From assembly GCA_949297365.1 (NCBI GenBank), contig CASFSL010000021.1, forward strand, positions 1 to 64,000: DNA of 64,000 nucleotides, written 5' to 3'. The stretch is from an uncultured Bacteroidales bacterium (GTDB lineage Bacteria > Bacteroidota > Bacteroidia > Bacteroidales > UBA932). Within the stretch, counting starts at the first letter, position 1. Each line of letters begins with the position of its first letter. The notes under the pieces are model-generated. The model was not told the origin of the DNA. It saw only the letters and a list, made by a program, of their open reading frames with translations, and made no database searches. Made by a program: the position numbers and the translations under genes. Positions 17,268 to 24,942 of the stretch are shown here, piece by piece.

Positions 17268-18085
17268 AATGTTTCTGATAATAATTTTTTACTTTTTATG
17301 ATATATTGGTCATCTTTCTTTGACAATTGCTCATCCGTCCCTAAAATTTCAATCTTCGCAAGGTCACTTATTCCTTTTACCAAAATAGCGGTCTTTTGAT
17401 ATACCGCAATATGTTTATCTTTTTCAACATCAAACATATTTATAATTTCTTCCAGTTCATTAAGCTGACAGACACAGCGTTCTTTAAGGTTATTTGTTAC
17501 CGTTATGATTTCTTCTAACCTTTCTAAAATCTGATAACAAAACTCTATTTGCATGTCTGCCTGACTACAAACCTTATCAACATTACTCTCGTATTCTTCG
17601 ACAGCCTTTTCTTCTTCCATCATTTTTTGAGAATAGCCTACTGCCATATCCAAACCGACCTGAAGTAAATCCAGCCACCAAACACCACTTTTTGCAGGCG
17701 AAGAAGGATTATTATATACTACTCCTTTTCGTTTAGCTATCATTTGCAGGATCTTATCAGTTCCTATAGAGACAGCCTTTACTACATTATTAGTGATTTC
17801 CAGTTTTTGCTCTACAGAGAATATTACTTTTTTTAAAGTGACATTAATTCCATCCGGCATTTCAAAACCAGATGGGATATCGTAATCTCCTGATTTTAAT
17901 TTTTTACCTATTATATTCAAATCAGACTTAAACCTTGAAACAGTTTCTTGCAATACTGAATAACGATAATCACCAAATTCAGCCACTTCTTGATCTACTC
18001 GATTTGCTATTTCCAGGACTCTTCTTTTCGCAGACTCCAACTTAGAATCAGCAACTTTAATCCGCTGTTTTTGTTCACTATTCAT
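17264..18085 (-). CDS. Long-helix protein with a short hydrophobic segment
   Basis: A 273-residue mostly helical protein. Long heptad-rich segments (about 1-70 and 160-235) flank a short hydrophobic stretch SGVWWLDLLQVGLDMAVGYS (about 132-152). The layout helix-hydrophobic stretch-helix resembles the C-terminal half of the MORN protein at the head of the operon (hydrophobic GTSMAIGAGLAIAEAAISYV followed by EKKMEIVKNQAKVIDALKK), and also recalls helical membrane-inserting proteins, though no family can be assigned. AT-rich compared with the ATP-grasp gene. Translationally coupled to the next gene. Confidence 0.55.
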   Translation of the reverse strand: MNSEQKQRIKVADSKLESAKRRVLEIANRVDQEVAEFGDYRYSVLQETVSRFKSDLNIIGKKLKSGDYDIPSGFEMPDGINVTLKKVIFSVEQKLEITNNVVKAVSIGTDKILQMIAKRKGVVYNNPSSPAKSGVWWLDLLQVGLDMAVGYSQKMMEEEKAVEEYESNVDKVCSQADMQIEFCYQILERLEEIITVTNNLKERCVCQLNELEEIINMFDVEKDKHIAVYQKTAILVKGISDLAKIEILGTDEQLSKKDDQYIIKSKKLLSETL

Positions 18086-18105
18086 AGCCTCAGTCTATTC
18101 TATTA

Positions 18106-18327
18106 TTAAAAGAAATAATTTATTGCATACATTATTCCCATTACCGAAATCACAACTTCAAGAAGTGTAACCAGAAATCCCGAGAACATATTTAAACTCA
18201 TTCCAAAAGGGCGACATATTCCATAAGTGAAGCCACTGGCTCCTTCTCCGAACATACTGATAATACGAATTATCAGTTCAATTAAACATACTATCGACAA
18301 TACTGATAAAATAATTGCTAATACCAT
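18106..18327 (-). CDS. Small membrane protein, two transmembrane segments
   Basis: 73 residues with two hydrophobic helices (about 3-24 and 48-70) joined by a glycine-containing loop (FGEGASGFTYGICRPFG). Not recognised as a known family. It lies 12 bases after the lipoprotein gene and 20 bases before the long-helix gene, inside the operon, so it likely joins the same membrane assembly; a holin- or toxin-like role cannot be excluded. Confidence 0.5.
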   Translation of the reverse strand: MVLAIILSVLSIVCLIELIIRIISMFGEGASGFTYGICRPFGMSLNMFSGFLVTLLEVVISVMGIMYAINYFF

Positions 18328-18339
18328 ATTATATTTTAT

Positions 18340-18786
18340 TTAAACATTTAACTTACTAAACCAAAATACAGTTGATGAAAGCAATGAAAACGACATTAAA
18401 ATCCAAAATGACCAAGGGCTTAACACGGGCCAATGGATTAATGAATCATACCACTTCCACTCGTAATCATATTTCTTACAAAGTCTAGCATACGATTCCT
18501 TATTTTGAGAATAATAAATAGACACTTCTTTTATCCTGTTCCTGGATTGAATAGAAGGAATAACATTTCCCTCAATCATTCCTGACAATTCAGAAGAAGT
18601 AACATTTAACACTCTTGACAACGATTCCAAATCACCATCACTACCTTCATACAAATACTTTAATAATTTTTGCGTAGGACTATTCTCTATTTCATTCTTT
18701 TTTGACATTTGATTTTCATTCGAACATCCCAGTGCACATATAATGCAAAATGTTACTGTTAACAGTTTTTTCACCATATTCTTCAT
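18340..18786 (-). CDS. Lipoprotein with HTH-like segment and C-terminal membrane helix
   Basis: 148 residues. The N-terminus is a lipoprotein signal (lipobox CALGCS, Cys about 21). The middle part (about 48-90: LESLSRVLNVTSSELSGMIEGNVIP then RIKEVSIYY) follows the pattern of a helix-turn-helix like those of XRE-type regulators, which is odd in a protein with an export signal. The C-terminus holds a tryptophan-rich membrane helix (about 120-142). Either the lipobox is fortuitous, or the HTH-like fold has been reused for protein binding. Gene is AT-rich and lies within the operon. Confidence 0.5.
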   Translation of the reverse strand: MKNMVKKLLTVTFCIICALGCSNENQMSKKNEIENSPTQKLLKYLYEGSDGDLESLSRVLNVTSSELSGMIEGNVIPSIQSRNRIKEVSIYYSQNKESYARLCKKYDYEWKWYDSLIHWPVLSPWSFWILMSFSLLSSTVFWFSKLNV

Positions 18787-18822
18787 CTAATTGAGAAACC
18801 ATATGATTGTTTATCCTATTCC

Positions 18823-18969
18823 CTATTTTTTGCTTTTTCCAGTAGCATCTATTACTTCTTTTACTATTTTAGCTGCTGACGCTATAGCTGTCACAACTGT
18901 TACGACTTTTCCTGCATACTCGACAGTTTTATCTGCTCCTGTCTTTACTTTTTCCATTCTTTTTCCCAT
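18823..18969 (-). CDS. 48-residue small protein between ATP-grasp and lipoprotein genes
   Basis: An ATG at 18967-18969 opens a 48-codon frame (begins MGKRMEKVKTGADK, ends DATGKSKK) filling the otherwise empty gap of 230 bases between two operon genes. The product is basic at both ends with an Ala/Val-rich amphipathic or membrane-active middle (VVTVVTAIASAAKIV). It sits right after the peptide maturase gene, so it could be a second small substrate, a toxin-like peptide or a structural helix. No homology recognised. Confidence 0.5.
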   Translation of the reverse strand: MGKRMEKVKTGADKTVEYAGKVVTVVTAIASAAKIVKEVIDATGKSKK

Positions 18970-19015
18970 TTTGTTTAATTTTTATTATGTTAAATATCTT
19001 CTTATATCAGTAAAA

Positions 19016-20026
19016 TTAACCGATGTCGTTATCATTTAGATTTTTTACTTCTGACAAAAATTCTGCGATCGCCTGCGAGATGGGCAGACCGGTCTCGAGC
19101 TCGACCCAGAGCCACTGGCCGTTGGGGTTGCACTCGAGGAAAACGTACTCGCCGGAGGGGGTGACGATGAAGTCGAAGCAGCCGAAATTGAGTCCCATGC
19201 GGCTGAGGTAAGCGAAGCACTTTCGTGAGATGTCTTCCGGTAGGCTGAATACTGACCACCTGATGCCGTGGCCGTAGCCCTGACGCCAGTCTATCTTCCC
19301 GGTGTCGTCCTGCTGTGCCTGTGAGTCTATCCGACAGGCAAAGGCCCTGTCGCCGACTACGGTCACACGGAGTTCGAAGGCCTTGTCCACGTACTCCTGA
19401 AGAAAGGTCACTGTCTGCGAGTAGGCCTCGTCAGGAGCTTCCCGAAGATTCTGCGTGGAGGTCCTGGCGGCAAAAAACACCCACTGTGATTCGGACGCCT
19501 CGTCCCATACATTTTCGCTTTCGATTGGCTTCAGGACATAGTCCCGGCCATCGGTCAGACGCTCCGTTACCTCCGTTTTGGTGTTGGTAAAGCAGGTGTC
19601 CGGTACTTTGAAGCCGACTTCCAGGGCATACCGCAGCTGGAGCATCTTGGATGAGGCCGGCCGGTCGTTGGCGATGCTGCCTATGGACGGCACATCCTTC
19701 AGATAGTAGCGGATGAAGTACAGGAAACCGAAGGCTTCGTCGAGATTGTGCTTGTTGATCAGAGCCGTATTCTGTACCGGCAGTTCCGAGGGCTTCTCCG
19801 GCCTGCGGTCCCACACTGCAGTGACTTCCGAGCCACGGACGGACAAACCGTTGGCCTTGCATCTTATGACAAAATCACAACCGGAGGCGTCCGCCCACCA
19901 ACTGAACTCGTAGTCAGTGAGCAGAGCCTCCGTGTTGAGACGGAACACCGGTACTCCGGCGTCAGCCAGATGCTCTATCACGAAATTCGGATGTGAATCC
20001 TCCTTATTGGTGAATATCAGCACCAT
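19016..20026 (-). CDS. ATP-grasp peptide maturase (MvdD/GwsG-like)
   Basis: 336 residues like the ATP-grasp ligases that form omega-ester or omega-amide bonds in ribosomal peptides (microviridins, grasp-with-spasm peptides). Visible: N-terminal pre-ATP-grasp domain (1-95) opening MVLIFTNKEDSHPN, a VWDRRP motif (71-76), the KMLQLRYALEVGFKVPDT segment (127-143), ATP-binding Lys166 in YVLKPIES, and the metal ligands in LECNPNGQWLW (about 297-307) followed by TGLPISQAIA. The start ATG directly follows the stop of the 82-residue gene (TAGATG), the usual close pairing of precursor and maturase. No acetyltransferase or peptide ABC exporter is nearby. G+C is higher than in the genes downstream, pointing to mosaic origin. 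Confidence 0.8.
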   Translation of the reverse strand: MVLIFTNKEDSHPNFVIEHLADAGVPVFRLNTEALLTDYEFSWWADASGCDFVIRCKANGLSVRGSEVTAVWDRRPEKPSELPVQNTALINKHNLDEAFGFLYFIRYYLKDVPSIGSIANDRPASSKMLQLRYALEVGFKVPDTCFTNTKTEVTERLTDGRDYVLKPIESENVWDEASESQWVFFAARTSTQNLREAPDEAYSQTVTFLQEYVDKAFELRVTVVGDRAFACRIDSQAQQDDTGKIDWRQGYGHGIRWSVFSLPEDISRKCFAYLSRMGLNFGCFDFIVTPSGEYVFLECNPNGQWLWVELETGLPISQAIAEFLSEVKNLNDNDIG

Positions 20027-20275
20027 CTACCGGACATTCTTCTGGTCGTCTATCTGGTTTTTCTTATCCGGCGACACGTTTGTTCCCACAGCCTTCGTAT
20101 TGACGACTTTCATGCTGTATGTTCCCACTACCCTGGCATCATAAGTTCTCTGTGACAGCGGGTCGTAGACTGCCTTTTGGTTTGCATCGGCCTCCTCTAT
20201 CCTCGATATCGGAGTGCAGCCCATGAGCAGCGGCATTACTGCTCCGGCATTTGTTCTGGTTGAATTGTAAAGCAT
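20027..20275 (-). CDS. Candidate precursor peptide for the ATP-grasp maturase
   Basis: 82 residues, soluble, with no signal peptide. The first 30 residues (MLYNSTRTNAGAVMPLLMGC, then TPISRIEEAD) would be the leader; the rest is polar with possible side-chain donors and acceptors for ring closure: Thr/Ser at 44, 52, 54, 60, 65, 68, Lys at 56, 61, 71, 72 and Asp at 70, 76, 77. The stop codon is fused to the start of the maturase gene. It lacks the double-glycine leader of many Bacteroidota peptides and the PFFxRxLE leader motif of classical microviridins. The role is inferred from size, position and composition; it could instead be an accessory protein. Confidence 0.55.
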   Translation of the reverse strand: MLYNSTRTNAGAVMPLLMGCTPISRIEEADANQKAVYDPLSQRTYDARVVGTYSMKVVNTKAVGTNVSPDKKNQIDDQKNVR

Positions 20276-20282
20276 AATTTAT

Positions 20283-20825
20283 TTACATTAATGGTAATAG
20301 TTGTCTGAATACAATGTATGCAGCTGTGCAGAACACGGCCCAGCTCAGGTAGCCGAATGTGGTCATGGCCCGGTTCAGGCTGTACTTAAGGGTCATGTCG
20401 AACATCGACACATCACTGTTGACATAGAGCATCCTGAGCGAGACCACCTCGTCCATGTTGACAGCCGTGAATATCCCGATGATAACGGACAGAACGAGAC
20501 TGACTATACCTCCGGTCCACAGAATGGCCTTGACCTGATTGTAACCGGTAGACACTGTCAACACGTCCCCTAAATGCGTTATGGCGTATACATAACAGAC
20601 TGCCGCCAACAGAAAGAAAATGAATGACGATGAAAAATTCTTCGATGTAACACTGACAGGCAGTATCACCATAAAAGCCAGGACCAGGGCAAAGCCCCAC
20701 CTTTGCGCTGAGGTGTATGCGCTCAGATCCATCTGGGACATAAACAACGGCACAAATACCGCTATGAGCACGACGGACAGTGCCGTCTCAATATTGGCAA
20801 CAAGCCAGGCAAGTACAGTTTTCAT
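20283..20825 (-). CDS. Integral membrane protein, four to five helices
   Basis: 180 residues with hydrophobic segments at about 8-30, 45-62, 65-86, 103-125 and 155-175. A soluble loop (about 125-150, DEVVSLRMLYVNSDVSMFD) precedes the last helix. No family recognised. Its ATG overlaps the TGA of the upstream coiled-coil gene by one base and the precursor gene follows after 7 bases, so it is tightly coupled. It could anchor the coiled-coil proteins or export or sense the modified peptide (inference). Confidence 0.55.
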   Translation of the reverse strand: MKTVLAWLVANIETALSVVLIAVFVPLFMSQMDLSAYTSAQRWGFALVLAFMVILPVSVTSKNFSSSFIFFLLAAVCYVYAITHLGDVLTVSTGYNQVKAILWTGGIVSLVLSVIIGIFTAVNMDEVVSLRMLYVNSDVSMFDMTLKYSLNRAMTTFGYLSWAVFCTAAYIVFRQLLPLM

Positions 20826-21319
20826 CAGAAATCCAGTTCTAACGGTTTGCTTTTGTCATTCCAAGCCTCGACAAATTTTGTAAAATCCTCCAGCGGATTA
20901 GTAACTACAATGGAACTTATCCCCTTCAATGCCGACACTATCATATCCCTGTCATTATTCTGCAAAGCCTTATCCAACACTTTGTAATGAGCTGCCAATC
21001 CTTGCTGACGCTGGCCGAAAGTGCCCAGAATTACCTCTCTGCACAGTTCATACTGATTTGCGATTCTTGCCAGTTCGACTTCTTTTGCCGCCTGCAGCAC
21101 CTGAACCTGCAAATCTATCTCCTTGCTTCTTTGATAAACATCAACTATCTTATCCGCCAGCCCGACAGTCCTGTCCACTATGCTTTCCGCAGCAAGCGCA
21201 GTATTCTCGATACGGCTGACAATCATATCTGCATTTGTATTTTCTACTAGTTCTGCCTGATTCACATCCTCCACAATAGCCGGCAAACTCTCTGTCTTCT
21301 TTTTCTTAAATAGTCCCAT
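20825..21319 (-). CDS. Coiled-coil protein, paralogue of the 16884-17267 product
   Basis: 164 residues: basic start (GLFKKKK), a long helix (about 30-95) and a C-terminal half with the pattern CREVILGTFGQRQQGL...YKVLDKALQNNDRDMIVSALKGISSIV...PLEDF that matches the smaller paralogue at the other end of the operon. No signal or membrane segment. It begins 5 bases after the MORN protein gene and overlaps the membrane protein gene by one base. Likely a cytoplasmic partner of the membrane proteins; function unknown. Confidence 0.6.
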   Translation of the reverse strand: MGLFKKKKTESLPAIVEDVNQAELVENTNADMIVSRIENTALAAESIVDRTVGLADKIVDVYQRSKEIDLQVQVLQAAKEVELARIANQYELCREVILGTFGQRQQGLAAHYKVLDKALQNNDRDMIVSALKGISSIVVTNPLEDFTKFVEAWNDKSKPLELDF

Positions 21320-21324
21320 ACTTA

Positions 21325-23436
21325 TTATTTTGCTTTATTTATCTTGTTATATTCACTGCATACAACACACAAATGATTCACATCCTTTATAAATTCTTCA
21401 GACGAAAACAAAGGATTATCACTTCTAACTCCACGGATAAAATTAGTGAATGTAGCGTCACCGAACACCTCGTCTCTCAAAGGCACATACGCATTGACAA
21501 ATGCCTTGTTGCACTTATATAGTGAAGCAAGTATTTCCAATGATCTCAGAATTTCGGCCTGTATCTTTGAAAGATCGCCGGATATTTTTTTCAATGCGTC
21601 TATCACTTTTGCCTGATTCTTTACGATCTCCATCTTCTTTTCATTTCTTGCCGACACATAACTGATTGCCGCCTCCGCTATTGCAAGGCCTGCTCCAATA
21701 GCCATACTTGTCCCGCTCTTGAAACCCAGACTGGAAAATAACTGGGCCGTATCGGAGAAAGTATTTATCATAGAACCATAGTTAAAAGTTATAGGCTCCA
21801 ATACAGAAGCATCCAGGGTAATGTCAATATCCATCTCGTGATAGATATCTGTCTTTAGTTCCTGTTTCTTTCCCTGTACTGATCTAGCTACAGCCATCAG
21901 TTCCTTGGCGAGATACAGATTACGGTATGCCGCCAGTCTTGAATCCCGCAGATAGGCAAACATCCTGTCATAATACCACCTCACAGAAGAGACTACATCC
22001 TCGGCCTTAGAGCATACTTTTATGAGTTTATCCAATTTCTCCTCCTCAAACTTTAAAGAACCTAACCTGGCCGAAGACTTTTCAGAATAGATATTATTTG
22101 CCTCTTCAAGCAGATCCGGCAGTTCCTGCAATTTTTTTTCTATTCTCTGTCCTGTTGTCTCACAGAAAGTCTCAATTTCAGTTTTTTTACCTTCCAGAAT
22201 ATCCAGTTCATCCTGCGTTTTTCTGAAGTACATTCCTGTCAATTGATATACCCTGAACCTGATCCATACTATATCAACCAGCAGCCAGGCAATCAGTAGC
22301 CAAAACAGAACATTTATTAATATCCATGATGGCATCTGGGACCACAGTCCAATATTTATTCCACAGACAACGATATTCCTAAGACTGAAGAAAAACAACA
22401 TTACAAACAGCGGATACTGCGACTTAAGCAGGCTCCAGAATGATGTTACATCAAGTCTCGCCCGATGAAGACCAAACCAACCTCCGAGTATTAAATATAA
22501 ATAAATCTGCGTCAAAGAATATGGTTCTTTTCTTTTCGGCCATAAATTGTAAGACCTCATGTTTACTGTGACTACCGCAATACCTAAGGCCAGGACCAAC
22601 ACAACACCTACTGTTATCAGCAGTTCTCTGTATCTTTCCCAGACTAACAGCCTGGCTTTATAATTTATTCTCTCTGATGCCGTTGACTTCTGGTCAAAAT
22701 CATCAAGTACGTCATAAACTGTTTTTATATTTTTCGGCAGATCTCCGTTCTTCCACACATGAGTCCCTGCATATTTATTTGTGCTGTCATTCAAAGTTCC
22801 AAGACCATCATACTGACCGTTTTTCCACTTTCCTTTATATATTAGCGTACTGTCTTCCGCATATAAGGCACCTTCTCCATCATACATGTTCTTTTTGAAA
22901 TTTCCAACATACATGATCCCATCTGGATAATACATCTTTCCCGCACCCTTAAAACGACTGTTTTTCCACTTTCCGTCATAAAACAGCCTGCCGTTCTGGA
23001 TTACATAAACATGCCCTTCTCCCCTGCCCTTTTTAAAATTACCAATGTATATCGTACTTTTCTCTTTCTTAAGACCAAAACCGTGGGGCTTCCCCTTTTT
23101 CCACGATCCATAATATGCACTTGAGCCAGGCGATTCCACCGTCCTTACAGCCTCCGGAGAAGTCAGGCCATAACGCGCATCCAGCACTTTAGAGTAGTGC
23201 TTTTCTCCTTTTTTATCAACTGCAACAAGTGTCCCACGCCCATCTGCCAAACCATATTTTTCCCCTCCAATCCACTCAAATTGTAATTTAGTAAAGAGTG
23301 TGCTCAAAGAATCCTGCATATACAGTTTAACTCCGTCGGATGTCACATACCACTCGGACTTATCTTCTTTTCCACAAGAGGAAACAACTGAGATACTTGC
23401 AATAACAAGAAGTAAAATCTTTAAATGTTTACTCAT
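21325..23436 (-). CDS. MORN-repeat membrane lipoprotein with TM2-like and coiled-coil regions
   Basis: 703 residues, first gene of the operon. Order: lipoprotein-type signal (SSCG, Cys21); five to six MORN repeats (about 108-225, units such as YIGNFKKGRGEGH, YDGKWKNSRFKGAG, YVGNFKKNMYDGEG, YKGKWKNGQYDGLG); four hydrophobic helices (about 270-405), one resembling a TM2 domain (LYLILGGWFGLHRARLD); coiled coil (about 415-560); a glycine/alanine-rich hydrophobic stretch (GTSMAIGAGLAIAEAAISYV, about 582-601); helical C-terminus. MORN repeats often bind membranes or lipids. No such complete architecture is known to me. It lies just after the tandem RNA/attenuator units, with no promoter box of its own seen between. 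Confidence 0.7.
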   Translation of the reverse strand: MSKHLKILLLVIASISVVSSCGKEDKSEWYVTSDGVKLYMQDSLSTLFTKLQFEWIGGEKYGLADGRGTLVAVDKKGEKHYSKVLDARYGLTSPEAVRTVESPGSSAYYGSWKKGKPHGFGLKKEKSTIYIGNFKKGRGEGHVYVIQNGRLFYDGKWKNSRFKGAGKMYYPDGIMYVGNFKKNMYDGEGALYAEDSTLIYKGKWKNGQYDGLGTLNDSTNKYAGTHVWKNGDLPKNIKTVYDVLDDFDQKSTASERINYKARLLVWERYRELLITVGVVLVLALGIAVVTVNMRSYNLWPKRKEPYSLTQIYLYLILGGWFGLHRARLDVTSFWSLLKSQYPLFVMLFFFSLRNIVVCGINIGLWSQMPSWILINVLFWLLIAWLLVDIVWIRFRVYQLTGMYFRKTQDELDILEGKKTEIETFCETTGQRIEKKLQELPDLLEEANNIYSEKSSARLGSLKFEEEKLDKLIKVCSKAEDVVSSVRWYYDRMFAYLRDSRLAAYRNLYLAKELMAVARSVQGKKQELKTDIYHEMDIDITLDASVLEPITFNYGSMINTFSDTAQLFSSLGFKSGTSMAIGAGLAIAEAAISYVSARNEKKMEIVKNQAKVIDALKKISGDLSKIQAEILRSLEILASLYKCNKAFVNAYVPLRDEVFGDATFTNFIRGVRSDNPLFSSEEFIKDVNHLCVVCSEYNKINKAK

Positions 23437-23463
23437 AAATTACTGTTTTAGTTTATCATACTC

Positions 23464-23684
23464 AAATAAAAAATGCGGTACTGTCGCCTAGTATACGGAC
23501 AACAGGTACCGCCAAGCACCACGCACACGTATAATAAACAACAGCCCGCATTCGAATGGATATGCAGACTGTGACGCTTATTATCCCCGTGTGCTCAAAA
23601 TTGGCGGTTTTGTCGTCCGGGAATCCTAAGATTCACATTCAGTATTTTCTATTTGCCGGATCTCACGACCCTCACGCAAATGTA
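23464..23684 (-). ncRNA. Structured RNA/attenuator unit 1 (proximal)
   Basis: Minus-strand unit with -7 box TACATTTG (23677-23684), predicted start near 23671, and an intrinsic terminator (GCGGTAC/GTACCGC, 23475-23512, then T-rich run). A rod-like fold is supported: CCGCCAA/TTGGCGG, GCACAC/GTGTGC, ATAATAA/TTATTAT. The GCACAC helix is GTACAC/GTGTAC in unit 2, a compensatory change. TTGGCGG overlaps the terminator arm, so the rod and the terminator compete: a possible switch controlling the operon that starts 28 bases beyond. A free-standing RNA (for instance 6S-like) is the alternative. Confidence 0.6.
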
Positions 23685-23730
23685 GTAAAAAATACGGCAC
23701 TCATTCAAATGCAGACTGTCTTTCTCATAT

Positions 23731-23976
23731 AAAAAAAGCGGTACTGTCATTTATCATACAGGCAACAGGTACCGCCAAGCACCGCGTACACATATAATAA
23801 ACAACAGTCCGCACTCAAACGAATAGCGCAACAGTGATGCTTATTATTCCCCGTGTACTCTTCCTACCCTCGCGGGAAGGAAACAAAATTGGCGGTTTTG
23901 TTGTCCCGGGAATCCTAAGATTCACAATCAGTATTTTCTACTTTGACAAGACCTCGCGGCCTTTGTCGCAAAGGTA
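23731..23976 (-). ncRNA. Structured RNA/attenuator unit 2 (distal)
   Basis: Tandem copy of unit 1, about 280 bases upstream, with the same order of parts: -7 box TACCTTTG (23969-23976), GAATC/GATTC hairpin, rod helices CCGCCAA/TTGGCGG and GTACAC/GTGTAC, and a strong terminator (stem 23738-23744 with 23769-23775, then seven U). The two copies differ at many loop positions while keeping the helices. It contains an extra hairpin TTCCT..CCCGCGAGGG..AGGAA not in unit 1. No coding frame. Confidence 0.6.
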
Positions 23977-24127
23977 GAAAAAATACTGCAACTCATCAAG
24001 TGCGGACTGTCTTATTCGTTCGCAGGACAAAGAAACGACAACGGACAATGAACGCCAAATTATGTTTGGTCCAATCCGTGCCAAATCATTCCAAACAGCA
24101 CCACAGCATATTGTAAGGGGATTTCAC

Positions 24128-24135
24128 TATCTTTG
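24128..24135 (+). promoter_or_regulatory. -7 box TATCTTTG of the 24151-24930 gene
   Basis: Perfect TAnnTTTG box 15 bases before the ATG, giving a very short leader. No good -33 element is seen at the expected distance. Confidence 0.65.
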
Positions 24136-24150
24136 CGCAAAACACCGCCA

Positions 24151-24930
24151 ATGAAGAGCGACAGCACTGAACAGATAAGACTTCTGAAGGAAGAAACGGT
24201 AAGGATATTCGGGAAAAGCCTCGACTCTCCTACGGATTACGACGCCCTCGCAGCAGAAATACTGGAGAAAACCGGTAAGTCCATCAGTTCGACTACCCTG
24301 AAAAGAGTTTTCGGCTACATCAAGAACGGCAATGCTCCCACCGGTGCGACTTTGGGCTTACTGGCCCGGTACTGCGGATATGCCGGATGGGCGGACTGGT
24401 GCTCAAGACACGGAGCAGGGACCGGGACAAACGGGGAGGCAGGAAGGAGCAGAGCACGGAAGGTGAGTATCACGTCCATCTCCGCAGCGGCACTGCTGAT
24501 AGCGGCACTCCTGGTATGGAGACCGTGGGCTGAGAATCCGACTGCGGAACAGCCGGCTGCGATTTCAGAGCCTCCGGCATTCGAAGAGACGGACGGCGAG
24601 ACTCTGCGGTACCACGAACTGCTGAAATACTGCACCGATGCCGCTGCCGTCAAGTGCGACTCAGTCCGCAGCAGAAGAGAAGGGATGACTATGAACGAGT
24701 ACTACCGGTTCGCCATGCAGGAATACTCGAGGATACTGGACGACATGAGGGACATGGCCGAGCAGTGCGCGGCAGATGCGTTCAAGGACAACGACACCCT
24801 GCGGCGCATGTACTCCGCACAGATATTCAGCACCTGCCGGGAAGTATGCCTGCCGCTTTGGATCGAGGCCCAGACCGAATACCAGGACAGCCTGCATACC
24901 CGTATCGCCTCCATGGCATCTGCAGACTGA
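24151..24930 (+). CDS. Membrane-anchored regulator with HTH-like N-terminus
   Basis: 259 residues from the ATG at 24151. The N-terminal part (about 1-85: SISSTTLKRVFGYIKNG, then TLGLLARYCGYAGWADWC) follows a cytoplasmic HTH-like domain frequent in Bacteroidales proteins; one membrane helix (about 105-125, ISAAALLIAALLVW) leads to a helical periplasmic domain. An earlier TTG start overlaps the -7 box TATCTTTG (24128-24135), so the ATG is preferred. It is divergent from the RNA units and ends 12 bases before the group II intron junction. It could regulate the neighbouring island; no target is known. Confidence 0.6.
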   Translation: MKSDSTEQIRLLKEETVRIFGKSLDSPTDYDALAAEILEKTGKSISSTTLKRVFGYIKNGNAPTGATLGLLARYCGYAGWADWCSRHGAGTGTNGEAGRSRARKVSITSISAAALLIAALLVWRPWAENPTAEQPAAISEPPAFEETDGETLRYHELLKYCTDAAAVKCDSVRSRREGMTMNEYYRFAMQEYSRILDDMRDMAEQCAADAFKDNDTLRRMYSAQIFSTCREVCLPLWIEAQTEYQDSLHTRIASMASAD

Positions 24931-24942
24931 GCCGTAGTCCCA

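Noticed and set aside
23464-23984. CRISPR array or retron
   Set aside because: Only two long, diverged units with promoters and terminators; no short regular repeats, and no cas or retron reverse transcriptase. The nearby reverse transcriptase belongs to the group II intron.
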